A stretch of 55,933 nt of DNA from Acidobacteriota bacterium (GTDB lineage Bacteria; Acidobacteriota; Terriglobia; Terriglobales; Acidobacteriaceae), in contig JABCZC010000033.1 of NCBI GenBank assembly GCA_013289875.1, positions 1-55,933 on the forward strand. Reading direction: 5' to 3'. This document shows, in pieces, positions 1 through 8,064 of the stretch. Within the stretch, counting starts at the first letter, position 1. The number at the start of each line of letters is the position of its first letter. The notes beneath the pieces are model-generated. The model was given only the letters and a program-made list of their open reading frames with translations. It was not told the DNA's origin and ran no database searches. The position numbers and the translations under genes are program-made.

Positions 1-82
1 CTTGCTCAATCGCTTCGATGTCACCGGTATCGGCGACCACCGTGGTCATAGTGCGCAACTGTTGGAGCAGAGTCTTCGGCAT
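1..82 (-). CDS. tal: Transaldolase, N-terminal fragment (runs off left edge)
   Basis: The reverse strand from 82 encodes a protein starting MPKTLLQQLRTMTTVVADTG, continuing DIEAIEQ. The TTVVADTGDI stretch is the N-terminal signature of transaldolase, where E. coli TalB reads QYTTVVADTGDI. Transaldolase transfers dihydroxyacetone units in the non-oxidative pentose phosphate pathway in the cytoplasm. A strong Shine-Dalgarno (AAGGAGG) lies 5 bases before the ATG. Only 27 codons are in the window and the catalytic lysine lies outside it. The assignment rests on this short but distinctive stretch. Confidence 0.82.
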   Translation of the reverse strand, partial: MPKTLLQQLRTMTTVVADTGDIEAIEQ

Positions 83-227
83 CTTTCCTCCTTGCCACTT
101 CCCGCTCCCATTATCCGTCATCACTGCACGGAATGGAATGGAGCGTAAGAGGACTTTGTTGACAGTTTAATGAGATTCGGGAATGCGGCTATCAGTTCGT
201 TGGATGCCGGCGTCGCGCGAATGGGCG

Positions 228-1013
228 CTAAATCACGGGATTGCCAAGGGTCCCGATACCTTCGATGGTGACTTCGACCCGATCAGCAGGCTGCATGGGG
301 GCGACCCCGGCAGGCGTCCCGGTGGGTATAAGGTCTCCGGGATAAAGGGTCATGGCGGCAGTGATGTAGCGCAGGAGCGCGTCGACGGGGAAGATCAGGT
401 CGCGGGTGTGGCCATGCTGTTTCAGCTCCCCGTTGAGCCGGGTTTCGACGGTGACGCCAGCCACCAGGTCGATCTCGTCGGTTACGAGGGGGCCCGTGGG
501 GCAAAAGGTGTCGAAGCCCTTGGCGCGGGACCACTGGCCGTCGGACTTCTGCAGGTCGCGGGCGGTCACGTCGTTCACGATGGTGTAACCGCGGATGTAG
601 GGTGCGACGTCTTCGTCCGGCCGAATACGCGAGGCGCGCTTGCCGATCACGATAGCCAGTTCACCCTCGAAATCGACACGCTGCGACTGGCTGGGGATGC
701 AGATGGCTTCTTCTGCAGCGATGACCGAGGAAGGCGCTTTAAGAAAGAGCAGGGGCTCCTTCGGAACCTCATTGCCTAGCTCGGCGGCGTGGTCGCGATA
801 ATTGCGTCCAATACAAACGATCTTGCGCGGCACAACCGGCGTGAGGAGCTTCGCTTTCATCAGCGGCAAGGGCTCGATGGCGTCAGAGGCCAACTTCGTC
901 CAGGGATCTTCCTCAGGACGAGGCAGAAGACGCTCGATCCACGGAGTTCCGGCGCGGTCGACGACTTCGCCGTATTGTGGTCCCAGATTGGTTTCAAAGC
1001 GGCAATACTTCAT
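228..1013 (-). CDS. Fumarylacetoacetate hydrolase (FAH) family protein
   Basis: This 261-residue protein has the FAH C-terminal fold: IVCIGRNYRDHA, the metal-binding stretch VDFEGELAIVIG, NDVTARDLQ, and the closing IPTGTPAGV. The family hydrolyses or isomerises 2-oxo/acylpyruvate compounds such as 2-hydroxyhepta-2,4-diene-1,7-dioate in aromatic degradation, or acts as an acylpyruvase or oxaloacetate tautomerase; the substrate cannot be read from sequence. The ATG at 1013 (MKYCRFE) fits family N-termini. A GTG at 1034 would add 7 residues and overlap the stop of the upstream lipoprotein gene as GTGA, so the two genes are probably co-translated. Confidence 0.88.
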   Translation of the reverse strand: MKYCRFETNLGPQYGEVVDRAGTPWIERLLPRPEEDPWTKLASDAIEPLPLMKAKLLTPVVPRKIVCIGRNYRDHAAELGNEVPKEPLLFLKAPSSVIAAEEAICIPSQSQRVDFEGELAIVIGKRASRIRPDEDVAPYIRGYTIVNDVTARDLQKSDGQWSRAKGFDTFCPTGPLVTDEIDLVAGVTVETRLNGELKQHGHTRDLIFPVDALLRYITAAMTLYPGDLIPTGTPAGVAPMQPADRVEVTIEGIGTLGNPVI

Positions 1014-1030
1014 GAGGTCTCTCTGAGGAA

Positions 1031-2098
1031 TCACTGCCGTTGGGGCAGGCTCTCCTCGGTCTCGGCAGAACGGGGGCTTTCGTTGCCGTCGCGATCGACG
1101 GCACTGACGGAGTAGGCGTAGCGGTGTCCATAAAGGACGCTGGCATCACGGAAGGACGGCGCGGCTTCTCCGGGAGGAGAGACACGCACGGCCGGGGTGC
1201 TGGTTGCCGTGTCGCGCCGGTAGATGATGTAACCGGCAAGATCGGGCTCGGTGTTCGGCGCCCAGGAAAGGTCGATAGCACGAGCCTGGGGATCGGCGAT
1301 AGCCTGGAGCGCCGTGGGAGTGCGCGGCGGGAAGACGTCGCGCGCGTTGATGGTGACGGTGTCGCTAGGGGCGCTGAAGACCTCGAGGGCGTGGCCTTCA
1401 AGGGTGAGCTCGACGACACGCTGGACGACGTATTGCCAGGTATGGTCCAAGGCTGCGTCGCGGTCGAGCGCCTGGCCATGATCCTTGCCGGTGACTTCGA
1501 GGGTCTGCTCCTCGGGTGCGGGCGAGCCGCTGGTCTCCGAGGGTTTTGGCGCGCCTGGCGCTGTCAGCAGTGTGCGGTGGATGCGAACCAGTTCGTTTCC
1601 GCCCGCAGTTCGCCATCGGAGCAAAACACCTTCAGCCTGCGCGGTCGCGGTAAGACCTTCGACCTGCGGCGGGGCTGCACCTCCTGCAGTCCAGGCGGGA
1701 TTCGACGGGCCGGCGTTGTGTCCGGCGGGGTTGCGCAGCTCGACGATGTAAGCCATGAGCTTTGGCGGGCCGGAGGTCAGGGTCGCGGGCAGATGGTCGA
1801 CAAAATGGGCAGGCGTTTCGGGCGGGAAATGCAAATCGGCGGCCGTTTCACAAGGGCCGGTTTCGACACGACGGCAGACGTGAGCCTCCTGGTCGCCCTT
1901 CAGGATGACGTTGTCGGTCGCCCGCTTGGGCATGGTCCAGGTAAGGCTGACCTGGTTGCCGGAGCGAATGGCTCTCAGGTCGACTACTGGCTGAGGTAAC
2001 TTCAGGCTGGGAGGCTGCGGCGCGGCAGGTGTGCCGCAACCAGTCATCATCAGGAGCGACAACATAAATAAGGCCGCGGCGCGCAGTGCAACGTTCAT
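1031..2098 (-). CDS. Predicted lipoprotein with fibronectin type III domains
   Basis: This 355-residue protein begins with a signal peptide and a lipobox ending MMTGC near residue 21, so it should be lipid-anchored. Two or three Fn3-like beta segments follow. The clearest is residues 255-345, with PPRTPTALQAI, the WAPNTEPDLAGYIIYRR strand pair and YSVSAVDRDGNES. Fn3 domains bind surface partners or polysaccharides; no enzyme domain is visible. It is upstream of, and overlaps by a few bases, the FAH-family gene. The product name is secure at domain level, the function is unknown. Confidence 0.8.
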   Translation of the reverse strand: MNVALRAAALFMLSLLMMTGCGTPAAPQPPSLKLPQPVVDLRAIRSGNQVSLTWTMPKRATDNVILKGDQEAHVCRRVETGPCETAADLHFPPETPAHFVDHLPATLTSGPPKLMAYIVELRNPAGHNAGPSNPAWTAGGAAPPQVEGLTATAQAEGVLLRWRTAGGNELVRIHRTLLTAPGAPKPSETSGSPAPEEQTLEVTGKDHGQALDRDAALDHTWQYVVQRVVELTLEGHALEVFSAPSDTVTINARDVFPPRTPTALQAIADPQARAIDLSWAPNTEPDLAGYIIYRRDTATSTPAVRVSPPGEAAPSFRDASVLYGHRYAYSVSAVDRDGNESPRSAETEESLPQRQ

Positions 2099-2155
2099 GC
2101 CAAACCAGCGTAGCAGAGCGTTCCAAGGCAGGGATCAGGACGCAGAGGCCAGGGT

Positions 2156-3067
2156 TTAGAGAATGGCCTTCAAGGCTGAGTCCAGGTTCGGGAGTTCGAA
2201 GATAAACCCCGCCTGCAATAGGCGATCCGGCACGGCGCGTGTCGAGGCCAGCAGCACCTCATCGGCCATCTCGCCAAAAGCCAGGCGAAGGGCGAATCGA
2301 GGCACCGGAATCATGGCAGGACGGTGTAAGGAGCGACCGAGTGCGCGGGTGAATTCCGCATTCGTAACCGGGTTGGGAGCAATGATATTTAAAGGGCCTC
2401 GGAGCGCGCCGGCGTCGAGAATGTAGAAGATGGCGCGCACCACATCGTTTAGCGCGATCCAACTCATCCATTGACGGCCGCTGCCCAGGTTTCCTCCCAG
2501 TCCGGGTCGAAAAAAGGGCAGCATTCGCCCGAGCGCGCCCCCCTCAGCGGCCAGCACCACACCAAAGCGCAGGTGTACGACGCGGATTCCGGCTTCGCTG
2601 GCGGCACTGGCTTCGGCCTCCCAGGCGCGACAGGTATCTGCGATGAAGCCCTCGCCCGGCGGGGATTCTTCGTCGAGGATTTCATCGCCCCGTTCGCCGT
2701 AGATTCCCGTGGCTGAAGCGCACAACAGCGTCGCCGGCGGTTGCTTCAAAGCCATCAGGACTTTGAGCAGTGCCCGCGTGCTCCCGACACGGCTTTCAAC
2801 GATCTCGCGCTTCCGGGCCGCGTTCCATCGCTGCGCCGAGATATTGGCCCCGGAAAGGTGGATGGCGGCGTCCAGTCGTTCGAGCAGCGCGAGATCCCGA
2901 ACCGGCTGCCCGGCCTGAGGATTCCACGAAATTTCCTCCGGCTTTCGCGGCTCACGCCGAATCAGTTGAAGCGTTTGAATCCGCTCGGCCTCCGCCGCTC
3001 GTACCAGGGATGCACCGATCAATCCGGAAGCACCGCTGAACAGAATTTTTCGGGGCGAGGTAGTCAT
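2156..3067 (-). CDS. TIGR01777-family NAD(P)-binding epimerase-like protein (YfcH type)
   Basis: This is a 303-residue extended short-chain dehydrogenase/reductase. It has the N-terminal nucleotide-binding loop GASGLIG (residues 12-18), AIHLSGANI, SATGIYGERGD and the C-terminal DUF1731-like block (RALGRSLHRPAMIPVPRF). The full length matches the YfcH/TIGR01777 family, whose substrate is unknown. The Tyr of the SDR active site falls in GIYGERGD, and the classical YxxxK lysine is not evident, as is common in this family. It sits 57 bp upstream of the Fn3 lipoprotein on the same strand. Confidence 0.87.
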   Translation of the reverse strand: MTTSPRKILFSGASGLIGASLVRAAEAERIQTLQLIRREPRKPEEISWNPQAGQPVRDLALLERLDAAIHLSGANISAQRWNAARKREIVESRVGSTRALLKVLMALKQPPATLLCASATGIYGERGDEILDEESPPGEGFIADTCRAWEAEASAASEAGIRVVHLRFGVVLAAEGGALGRMLPFFRPGLGGNLGSGRQWMSWIALNDVVRAIFYILDAGALRGPLNIIAPNPVTNAEFTRALGRSLHRPAMIPVPRFALRLAFGEMADEVLLASTRAVPDRLLQAGFIFELPNLDSALKAIL

Positions 3068-3215
3068 GGCATTTCCTTGAAGCTCCTTCCCCCCCAGGTA
3101 AGCAACTTAGCGACTCGGCGCGATTCTATCTCACAGGTGCCGTTCCAACCAGCTTTCGAGGTCCGGGTTATCGGGTGAGATGCCGGGGCAGGCAGGGAAA
3201 ATTGATTTCATAGTG

Positions 3216-3231
3216 TAACAATCTATTGTTA
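3216..3231. promoter_or_regulatory. Perfect inverted repeat, candidate operator of the XRE-cupin gene
   Basis: TAACAAT-CT-ATTGTTA is a perfect 7+7 bp palindrome with a 2-base centre, in an AT-rich island 55 bp before the XRE-cupin ATG. Size and symmetry fit a dimeric helix-turn-helix operator, and XRE regulators often control themselves. That it binds this regulator is inference. Confidence 0.45.
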
Positions 3232-3285
3232 TTGCGTAACATTACTAAGAAGCTCGCGTCTAAGAAAAAGTACGAGGACTGACAA

Positions 3286-4149
3286 ATGGCCGCCAAACAG
3301 AAAAGAAAAGAAGAGGAAGCCGCCGGGATTGAGCCGGTGATCTCAAATACCGATCCGACAATTTCAAGGATGGATCTGACGAACTCCCAGATTGATCCGG
3401 CGACTGCGGAGGCGTTCATTGCCGAACGCCGGATCGGTGAACGGATCAAGAAACTGCGGCTGAAGAAGTCGATGGGGCTGGTGGAGTTGGGAAAGCACAC
3501 GGGGTTGTCAGCGAGCTTTCTGTCTCAACTCGAAACTGGCCGCGTGGTGCCGACGCTGCGCAATCTGGCGCGAATCGCAATGGTTTTCAGCAAAGACCTG
3601 TCTCATTTCTTCGAGCCTGAGCCGCATACCCTGTTTCGCGTTCACAAGAAGCATGAGCGCGTGCGACTGCCGCAAACAGGCGTCGATGACCCCACCTATT
3701 ACTTCGAGAGCCTGGGCTACATGGTGCCCGACCGCCATCTCGACCCCTATTACGCGGAGTTCATCCCGCTCAAGGCGACAGTCGATGTGCGGCCCCATGT
3801 GCATCCGGGCTATGAATTCCTTTTCATGTTGGAGGGGCACTTGGATATTCGGCATGGGGACAAGACACACACCGTGGAAGCGGGCGACAGCGTCTATTTC
3901 GACGCGAGTACTCCACACTCGTACCGCTGTGCCGGGAAGAGTTCGGCAGTGGCGCTCATCGTGACCATGCATCAGCAGCACCTTCCGCAACCGGCAATGA
4001 ATCTGCGGCCGCTGGGGACTGCGCTGGGGTCTCGGATCTCCTCGGGCACGCAGGCGGGTCCGCCGAAACTACTGCAATCTTCCGACGAACATGTGGGCAT
4101 GGTGAAGCCGAGGCCAACAAGTCCGCAGAGCGGAGCGAGACGGAATTAG
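3286..4149 (+). CDS. XRE-family transcriptional regulator with C-terminal cupin sensor
   Basis: The protein has 287 residues. Residues about 47-105 form an XRE helix-turn-helix (GERIKKLRLKKSMGLVELGK, then SASFLSQLETGRVVPTLRNL). Residues about 160-225 form a cupin_2 barrel with the metal/ligand residues in HVHPGYEFLFMLEG and the closing HSYR. This architecture senses a small metabolite with the cupin and regulates nearby genes. The first 45 residues are hydrophilic and hold an imperfect 7-residue repeat (ISNTDPT, ISRMDLT, NSQIDPA), which is unusual. A GAGG sits 11 bases before the ATG. It converges on the deoxyribonucleotidase gene with no gap (4149/4150). Confidence 0.88.
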   Translation: MAAKQKRKEEEAAGIEPVISNTDPTISRMDLTNSQIDPATAEAFIAERRIGERIKKLRLKKSMGLVELGKHTGLSASFLSQLETGRVVPTLRNLARIAMVFSKDLSHFFEPEPHTLFRVHKKHERVRLPQTGVDDPTYYFESLGYMVPDRHLDPYYAEFIPLKATVDVRPHVHPGYEFLFMLEGHLDIRHGDKTHTVEAGDSVYFDASTPHSYRCAGKSSAVALIVTMHQQHLPQPAMNLRPLGTALGSRISSGTQAGPPKLLQSSDEHVGMVKPRPTSPQSGARRN

Positions 4150-4698
4150 TTAACCTTGGCCAGGCTTGACGTTCGGCAGAAACATTCGCCTGACCTGCTG
4201 CCAGTTGTCGACTCGGCGGAATCCGGAGACTCCGAGGTTGTGAGGCGCTGTGAAGAGAATGCCTTCTCCTGAGAATCGACGGAAATGGAGCGGCTGATCG
4301 TCGATCAGGTAGTCGGCATTCAGGATCCCCTTATCGCCGCAGAATACGAAGTGCGTGGGATGAAGGTAGGGGAAGTGGCGCCGCAGCCAGCGATATTTGG
4401 GACCGAAGGAGTTGGGAAATTCCATGGCCGCGGTGGCAATGTAAATCTCGAATTCTTTCGCCAAATCGCGCACGACTCGCTGGCTGTCTTCCATGACGGG
4501 CAGGTTTTCGAAGAAGTCCTCCGATCGGAGATAGCCCTCGAGCCGTTCCTGGCGATCGACGGAGACAATCTCCCAAAGCCACTTGCCTTCGAGATCGGCC
4601 TTGGTAATGGCCTCGTCATGATCGCGGTTGTAGCGGAAGATATGTTCGGCAAGCGTGTCGGCCAATACCTCGTCCATGTCCACGCAGATGCGCTTCAT
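4150..4698 (-). CDS. 5'(3')-deoxyribonucleotidase (HAD superfamily, NT5C type)
   Basis: This 182-residue HAD phosphatase carries motif I VDMDEVLAD at residues 6-14 (nucleophile and acid/base aspartates), motif II around IATAAMEFP, a lysine in FGPKYRWL, and the acidic motif YLIDDQP. Its length fits the bacterial NT5C family, which dephosphorylates deoxyribonucleoside monophosphates in the cytoplasm. The frame stays open upstream to 5202, but that extension is only an antisense-frame shadow of the zinc-ribbon gene. The ATG at 4698 gives the conserved N-terminus. It starts 7 bp after the zinc-ribbon gene, so the two are probably one transcript. Confidence 0.86.
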   Translation of the reverse strand: MKRICVDMDEVLADTLAEHIFRYNRDHDEAITKADLEGKWLWEIVSVDRQERLEGYLRSEDFFENLPVMEDSQRVVRDLAKEFEIYIATAAMEFPNSFGPKYRWLRRHFPYLHPTHFVFCGDKGILNADYLIDDQPLHFRRFSGEGILFTAPHNLGVSGFRRVDNWQQVRRMFLPNVKPGQG

Positions 4699-4705
4699 CT
4701 CAGGA

Positions 4706-5500
4706 CTATGCTCCGGCGTCCTCTCCAAATTGCTCTTCCGACGGCTTCCTCTTTTTCGCGGGTTTTGCAGGAGGAGCTTCGGGCACCGGTTCCAGCGCCG
4801 GATCGTAGTAGAGGAGCCGTCCGCAGCTTTCGCAGGGCAGCAAGTCTCCCATGCGCACCTGGTTCCACATCTGAGGACGGAGCGCCATCTGGCATGCCAG
4901 GCAGCGCTGTCCCTGAACTCGCGCCAAACCGGTGCCCCCGCGCGCTCCGGCGATCCGGTCGAACGTGGCCAGGAGATTCTCGTCAATCGTGGCCCTGAGT
5001 CGGGTCCGCTCGTCGGTAAGAGAGGCCAGCTGAGCCTGCTGTTTGGCCGAGGTAGCGTGAGCCGCCTCCTTTTCCAATTCGACCACTCTGGATTGATCGC
5101 CGAGTTCCTGCCGGGCCGAACGGCGCTGCGTTTCGAGTTGCTCGGAGCGCTCCATGCTTTCGATCTCGCGATCTTCGATCCTACGAATCTCGGCCTCGGC
5201 AAAACCGATCTCGTGCTGCAACGCGGTGTATTGTTCGTTGGTTTTCACGCTGCTGGACTGATCGCGAAACTTTACGATCTTCTGCTGCTGGTCCTTGAGG
5301 TCGCTCTCCATGCGCCGGCGCTTGACCTCTTCTTCCTTGATCGCCTTCTCGACCTGTTCGACAGCCAGTTTCTGCTTCACCAACTTTTCTTCGAGCTCAG
5401 CAAGGTGTTTGGGCAGCGCGGCAATCTCGCGGCGCAAGCGGGCGATGCTCTGATCGGCCTCCTGCACGAACATCAGCGTTTCTAACTGGGCATTCATCAT
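4706..5500 (-). CDS. Coiled-coil protein with C4 zinc ribbon (CT398-like, zf-RING_7)
   Basis: In this 264-residue protein, residues 10-190 are almost continuous charged heptads (coiled coil). They are followed by a zinc ribbon with CLAC and CESC pairs at about residues 203-231, then a basic Pro/Ala/Lys tail. The layout matches CT398/zf-RING_7 family proteins, reported as helical-hairpin zinc-ribbon proteins with proposed nucleic-acid or flagellar/secretion roles; the function here is unknown. It is the first gene of a two-gene unit with the deoxyribonucleotidase. Either of the two adjacent ATG codons could be the start. Confidence 0.85.
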   Translation of the reverse strand: MMNAQLETLMFVQEADQSIARLRREIAALPKHLAELEEKLVKQKLAVEQVEKAIKEEEVKRRRMESDLKDQQQKIVKFRDQSSSVKTNEQYTALQHEIGFAEAEIRRIEDREIESMERSEQLETQRRSARQELGDQSRVVELEKEAAHATSAKQQAQLASLTDERTRLRATIDENLLATFDRIAGARGGTGLARVQGQRCLACQMALRPQMWNQVRMGDLLPCESCGRLLYYDPALEPVPEAPPAKPAKKRKPSEEQFGEDAGA

Positions 5501-5617
5501 CGAAAGTGAAGTCTAGCAGTTTCTGCAACGGAGACGGAACGGTATCCCCTAGACTCGAGACATCGTCTCCAGATTTTGCAACTTTGAATCTATCCGGTGT
5601 CTCTAAAATGATTGCCG

Positions 5618-7231
5618 ATGGCGGACCAGACTGCAGAGGGCCAGTGGACGCCCCAGCATAATCGCTGGGCGATTGCGCTCACCGTGACCCTCGCGACCTT
5701 CATGGAGGTGCTGGACACCTCCATCGCCAACGTCGCGTTGCCCCACATTGCCGGCGGCCTGGGCGCGTCGCAGGACGAAGCCACCTGGGTTCTAACGTCT
5801 TACCTGGTTTCGAACGCCATCATTCTACCGGCCAGTGCCTATCTCACCTCGTTTGTCGGCCGCAAGCGCTTTTACATGATCTGCGTCGTGCTGTTCGGGT
5901 TGAGTTCGGCATTGTGCGGACTGGCGCCGTCGGTACCGCTGCTGATTTTTTTCCGCGTTTTGCAGGGGGTGGGCGGGGGCGGGCTCGCACCGAGCGAGCA
6001 GGCCATCCTGGCGGATACTTTTCCGCCGAAACAGCGCGGGCAGGCCTTCGCGGTCTATGGAATGGCGGTGGTCTTCGCCCCGGCCATCGGGCCCACCCTC
6101 GGCGGATGGATTACGGACAACTTCGACTGGCGATGGATCTTCTTCATCAACGTCCCGGTTGCCATTATTTCCCTCTTCCTTACCGCGCGGATCGTTGAGG
6201 ATCCGCCGCACATCCAGAAAGAAGTCGTGGAGATGCGCAAGCGCGGACTGAACCTGGACTACACAGGCTTTGGGCTCTTGGCGCTGGGCTTCGGCTCGCT
6301 GGAGTTCATCCTCGACAAGGGGCAGGAGGACGACTGGTTCGGGTCGCACATCATCAGCGTCTTCACGGCTCTCTGCGTGTTCGGGCTGGTCGCGCTGATT
6401 TTGTGGGAGATTCGCCAGATACGCAATAAGCACAAGCCGATCCTGGACCTGACGATGTTCCGCAACCGAACCTTTGGGATTTCCTTCGTGCTGATGTTCG
6501 TGCTGGGCTTTACGCTCTTCGGAACCACCGTGCTGATTCCGCAATTTGCGCAGACGATCATGGGTTACACCGCTGAACAGGCCGGGCTGGTCATCTCGCC
6601 AGGCGGCGTGATGGTGATGCTATTGATGCCGCTGGTCGGCTTCCTGGCGGGGCGCATGGACCCCCGCTACATGGTCGCGTTTGGATTCGCAATGCTTTCA
6701 GCCGCGCTCGCCCGGATGCACAGCCTCGACGCACTCTCGAGCTACAGCTATCTCGCGTGGCTGCGCATCTTTCAGGCTTCCGGTCTGGCCTTCCTCTTCG
6801 TGCCCATCAACATGCTGTCCTATACAGATGTTCCACGGGAGAAGAATAACGACGTCTCCGGGCTGACCAATCTGGCTCGCAACATCGGAGGCAGCGTCGG
6901 CACGTCGTTCTTTGTAACTGAGCTGGCGCGGCGAGCGCAGTTCCACCAGAGCCGCCTGACAACGCGGCTCACTGATCTCGACATGATGTTTCGCCAGCGT
7001 GTGGATGCGGTCGCGAATCTTCTGACGCACGTGGGCGGCAGAACAGCGTCGATGGCACAAGCTCGACAGATGGCCCAGGGAAACATCTACGGCCAGTTGG
7101 TTACGCAGAGCACAGTGCTGGCCTATCTGGATGTGATCGCCGTGCTCTCGGTGGGCAGCGCGTGCATGATTCCGCTGGTGTTCTTCATGAAGAAGCGCAA
7201 GGCGGTCAAGGCTGAGATGGCGATGCACTAA
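5618..7231 (+). CDS. DHA2-family multidrug efflux transporter (EmrB/QacA type, MFS)
   Basis: This 537-residue inner-membrane protein has about 14 predicted membrane helices. The DHA2 signature MEVLDTSIANVALPHI and WVLTSYLVSNAI stand at the N-terminus, with QGVGGGGLAPSEQAIL and the motif-C glycine/proline run (YGMAVVFAPAIGPTLGGWI) after it. It exports drugs or lipophilic compounds by proton antiport. EmrB-type pumps usually work with an EmrA/HlyD adaptor and an outer-membrane channel; neither is adjacent. An in-frame TTG 6 bases upstream is an alternative start. No strong ribosome-binding site is visible, and the gene converges on ppk2 with a 9 bp gap. Confidence 0.9.
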   Translation: MADQTAEGQWTPQHNRWAIALTVTLATFMEVLDTSIANVALPHIAGGLGASQDEATWVLTSYLVSNAIILPASAYLTSFVGRKRFYMICVVLFGLSSALCGLAPSVPLLIFFRVLQGVGGGGLAPSEQAILADTFPPKQRGQAFAVYGMAVVFAPAIGPTLGGWITDNFDWRWIFFINVPVAIISLFLTARIVEDPPHIQKEVVEMRKRGLNLDYTGFGLLALGFGSLEFILDKGQEDDWFGSHIISVFTALCVFGLVALILWEIRQIRNKHKPILDLTMFRNRTFGISFVLMFVLGFTLFGTTVLIPQFAQTIMGYTAEQAGLVISPGGVMVMLLMPLVGFLAGRMDPRYMVAFGFAMLSAALARMHSLDALSSYSYLAWLRIFQASGLAFLFVPINMLSYTDVPREKNNDVSGLTNLARNIGGSVGTSFFVTELARRAQFHQSRLTTRLTDLDMMFRQRVDAVANLLTHVGGRTASMAQARQMAQGNIYGQLVTQSTVLAYLDVIAVLSVGSACMIPLVFFMKKRKAVKAEMAMH

Positions 7232-7240
7232 GGCCGGCGG

Positions 7241-8050
7241 CTAATCGAGAGTTACGCCGGCCGGATCGAAGGTCGCCTTGGGATATTTCATCTTCAGGCC
7301 GCTCATGGCATCGAAGAGAATCTTTGAGATGGCGAGATTGCGGTGCCACTTGAAATCCGATGGAATCACAAACCAGGGCGCATGTTTGGAACTGGTCCGC
7401 TCGAGAATGTCTTCGTAGGCCCGTGTGTACTCATTCCAGAATTTTCGTTCGCGAAAATCGGCGTCGCTCAGCTTCCAGTGCTTGTCCGGATCCTGCAGGC
7501 GCTCAGCCAGACGGCGACCTTGTTCGGCACGCGAGATGTGAAGCAGGAACTTGAGAATGATGATGTTGTTGCGGGCCAGCATCTCCTCAAAGCCGTTGAT
7601 TTCCTCCAGACGCCGACGGGCTTCTTTCTCGGTGATGACTTTGTGCACGCGCGGTGACAACACGTCTTCGTAGTGCGAGCGATTGAAGATGACAATCATG
7701 CCTCGCGGTGGCGCGGCCTGATGGACGCGCCACAGGAAGTCATGGCGCGCTTCGATGGGCGTGGGAACTTTGAATGCCGCAACGTCGCATCCCTGTGGGT
7801 TGATGCCGCTGAAGATATGGCTGATGGTCCCGTCCTTGCCGGCCGTATCCATACCCTGCAGAACGATGAGGACTGCGTGTTTCTGCTCTGCATACATGAC
7901 CTCCTGTAAAGAGGCCATTTGTGCCCGGTGGCGATCGAGTTCATCCTGGGCTATTTTCTTGTCTTCGGTGGCTCCTTTCGGAACAGTGGGAATATGAGCA
8001 AGACGGACTTTGCGGCTGGGCTTGATGAGGTATTGAGATTTAGGCTTCAT
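7241..8050 (-). CDS. ppk2: Polyphosphate kinase 2 (PPK2) family nucleotide phosphotransferase
   Basis: This 269-residue protein has Walker A GMDTAGKDG (residues 66-74), Walker B-like IVIFNRSHYEDVL and the lid arginines in ISRAEQGRRLAERL. PPK2 enzymes use polyphosphate to phosphorylate nucleoside mono- or diphosphates, or the reverse, and help maintain ATP/GTP pools. The single PPK2 domain and length fit the short TIGR03709-type enzymes, possibly able to act on AMP as well as ADP; specificity is not readable with certainty. It is on the same strand as, and 14 bp downstream of, the patatin-barrel gene. Confidence 0.92.
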   Translation of the reverse strand: MKPKSQYLIKPSRKVRLAHIPTVPKGATEDKKIAQDELDRHRAQMASLQEVMYAEQKHAVLIVLQGMDTAGKDGTISHIFSGINPQGCDVAAFKVPTPIEARHDFLWRVHQAAPPRGMIVIFNRSHYEDVLSPRVHKVITEKEARRRLEEINGFEEMLARNNIIILKFLLHISRAEQGRRLAERLQDPDKHWKLSDADFRERKFWNEYTRAYEDILERTSSKHAPWFVIPSDFKWHRNLAISKILFDAMSGLKMKYPKATFDPAGVTLD

Positions 8051-8064
8051 TCGCAGATCTCCTG

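Noticed and set aside
4699..5202. Upstream extension of the deoxyribonucleotidase frame to a 350-residue protein
   Set aside because: The extra part is Arg/Ser/Pro-rich and lies in another frame over the zinc-ribbon gene; the DMDEVLAD nucleotidase start at 4698 fits the family.
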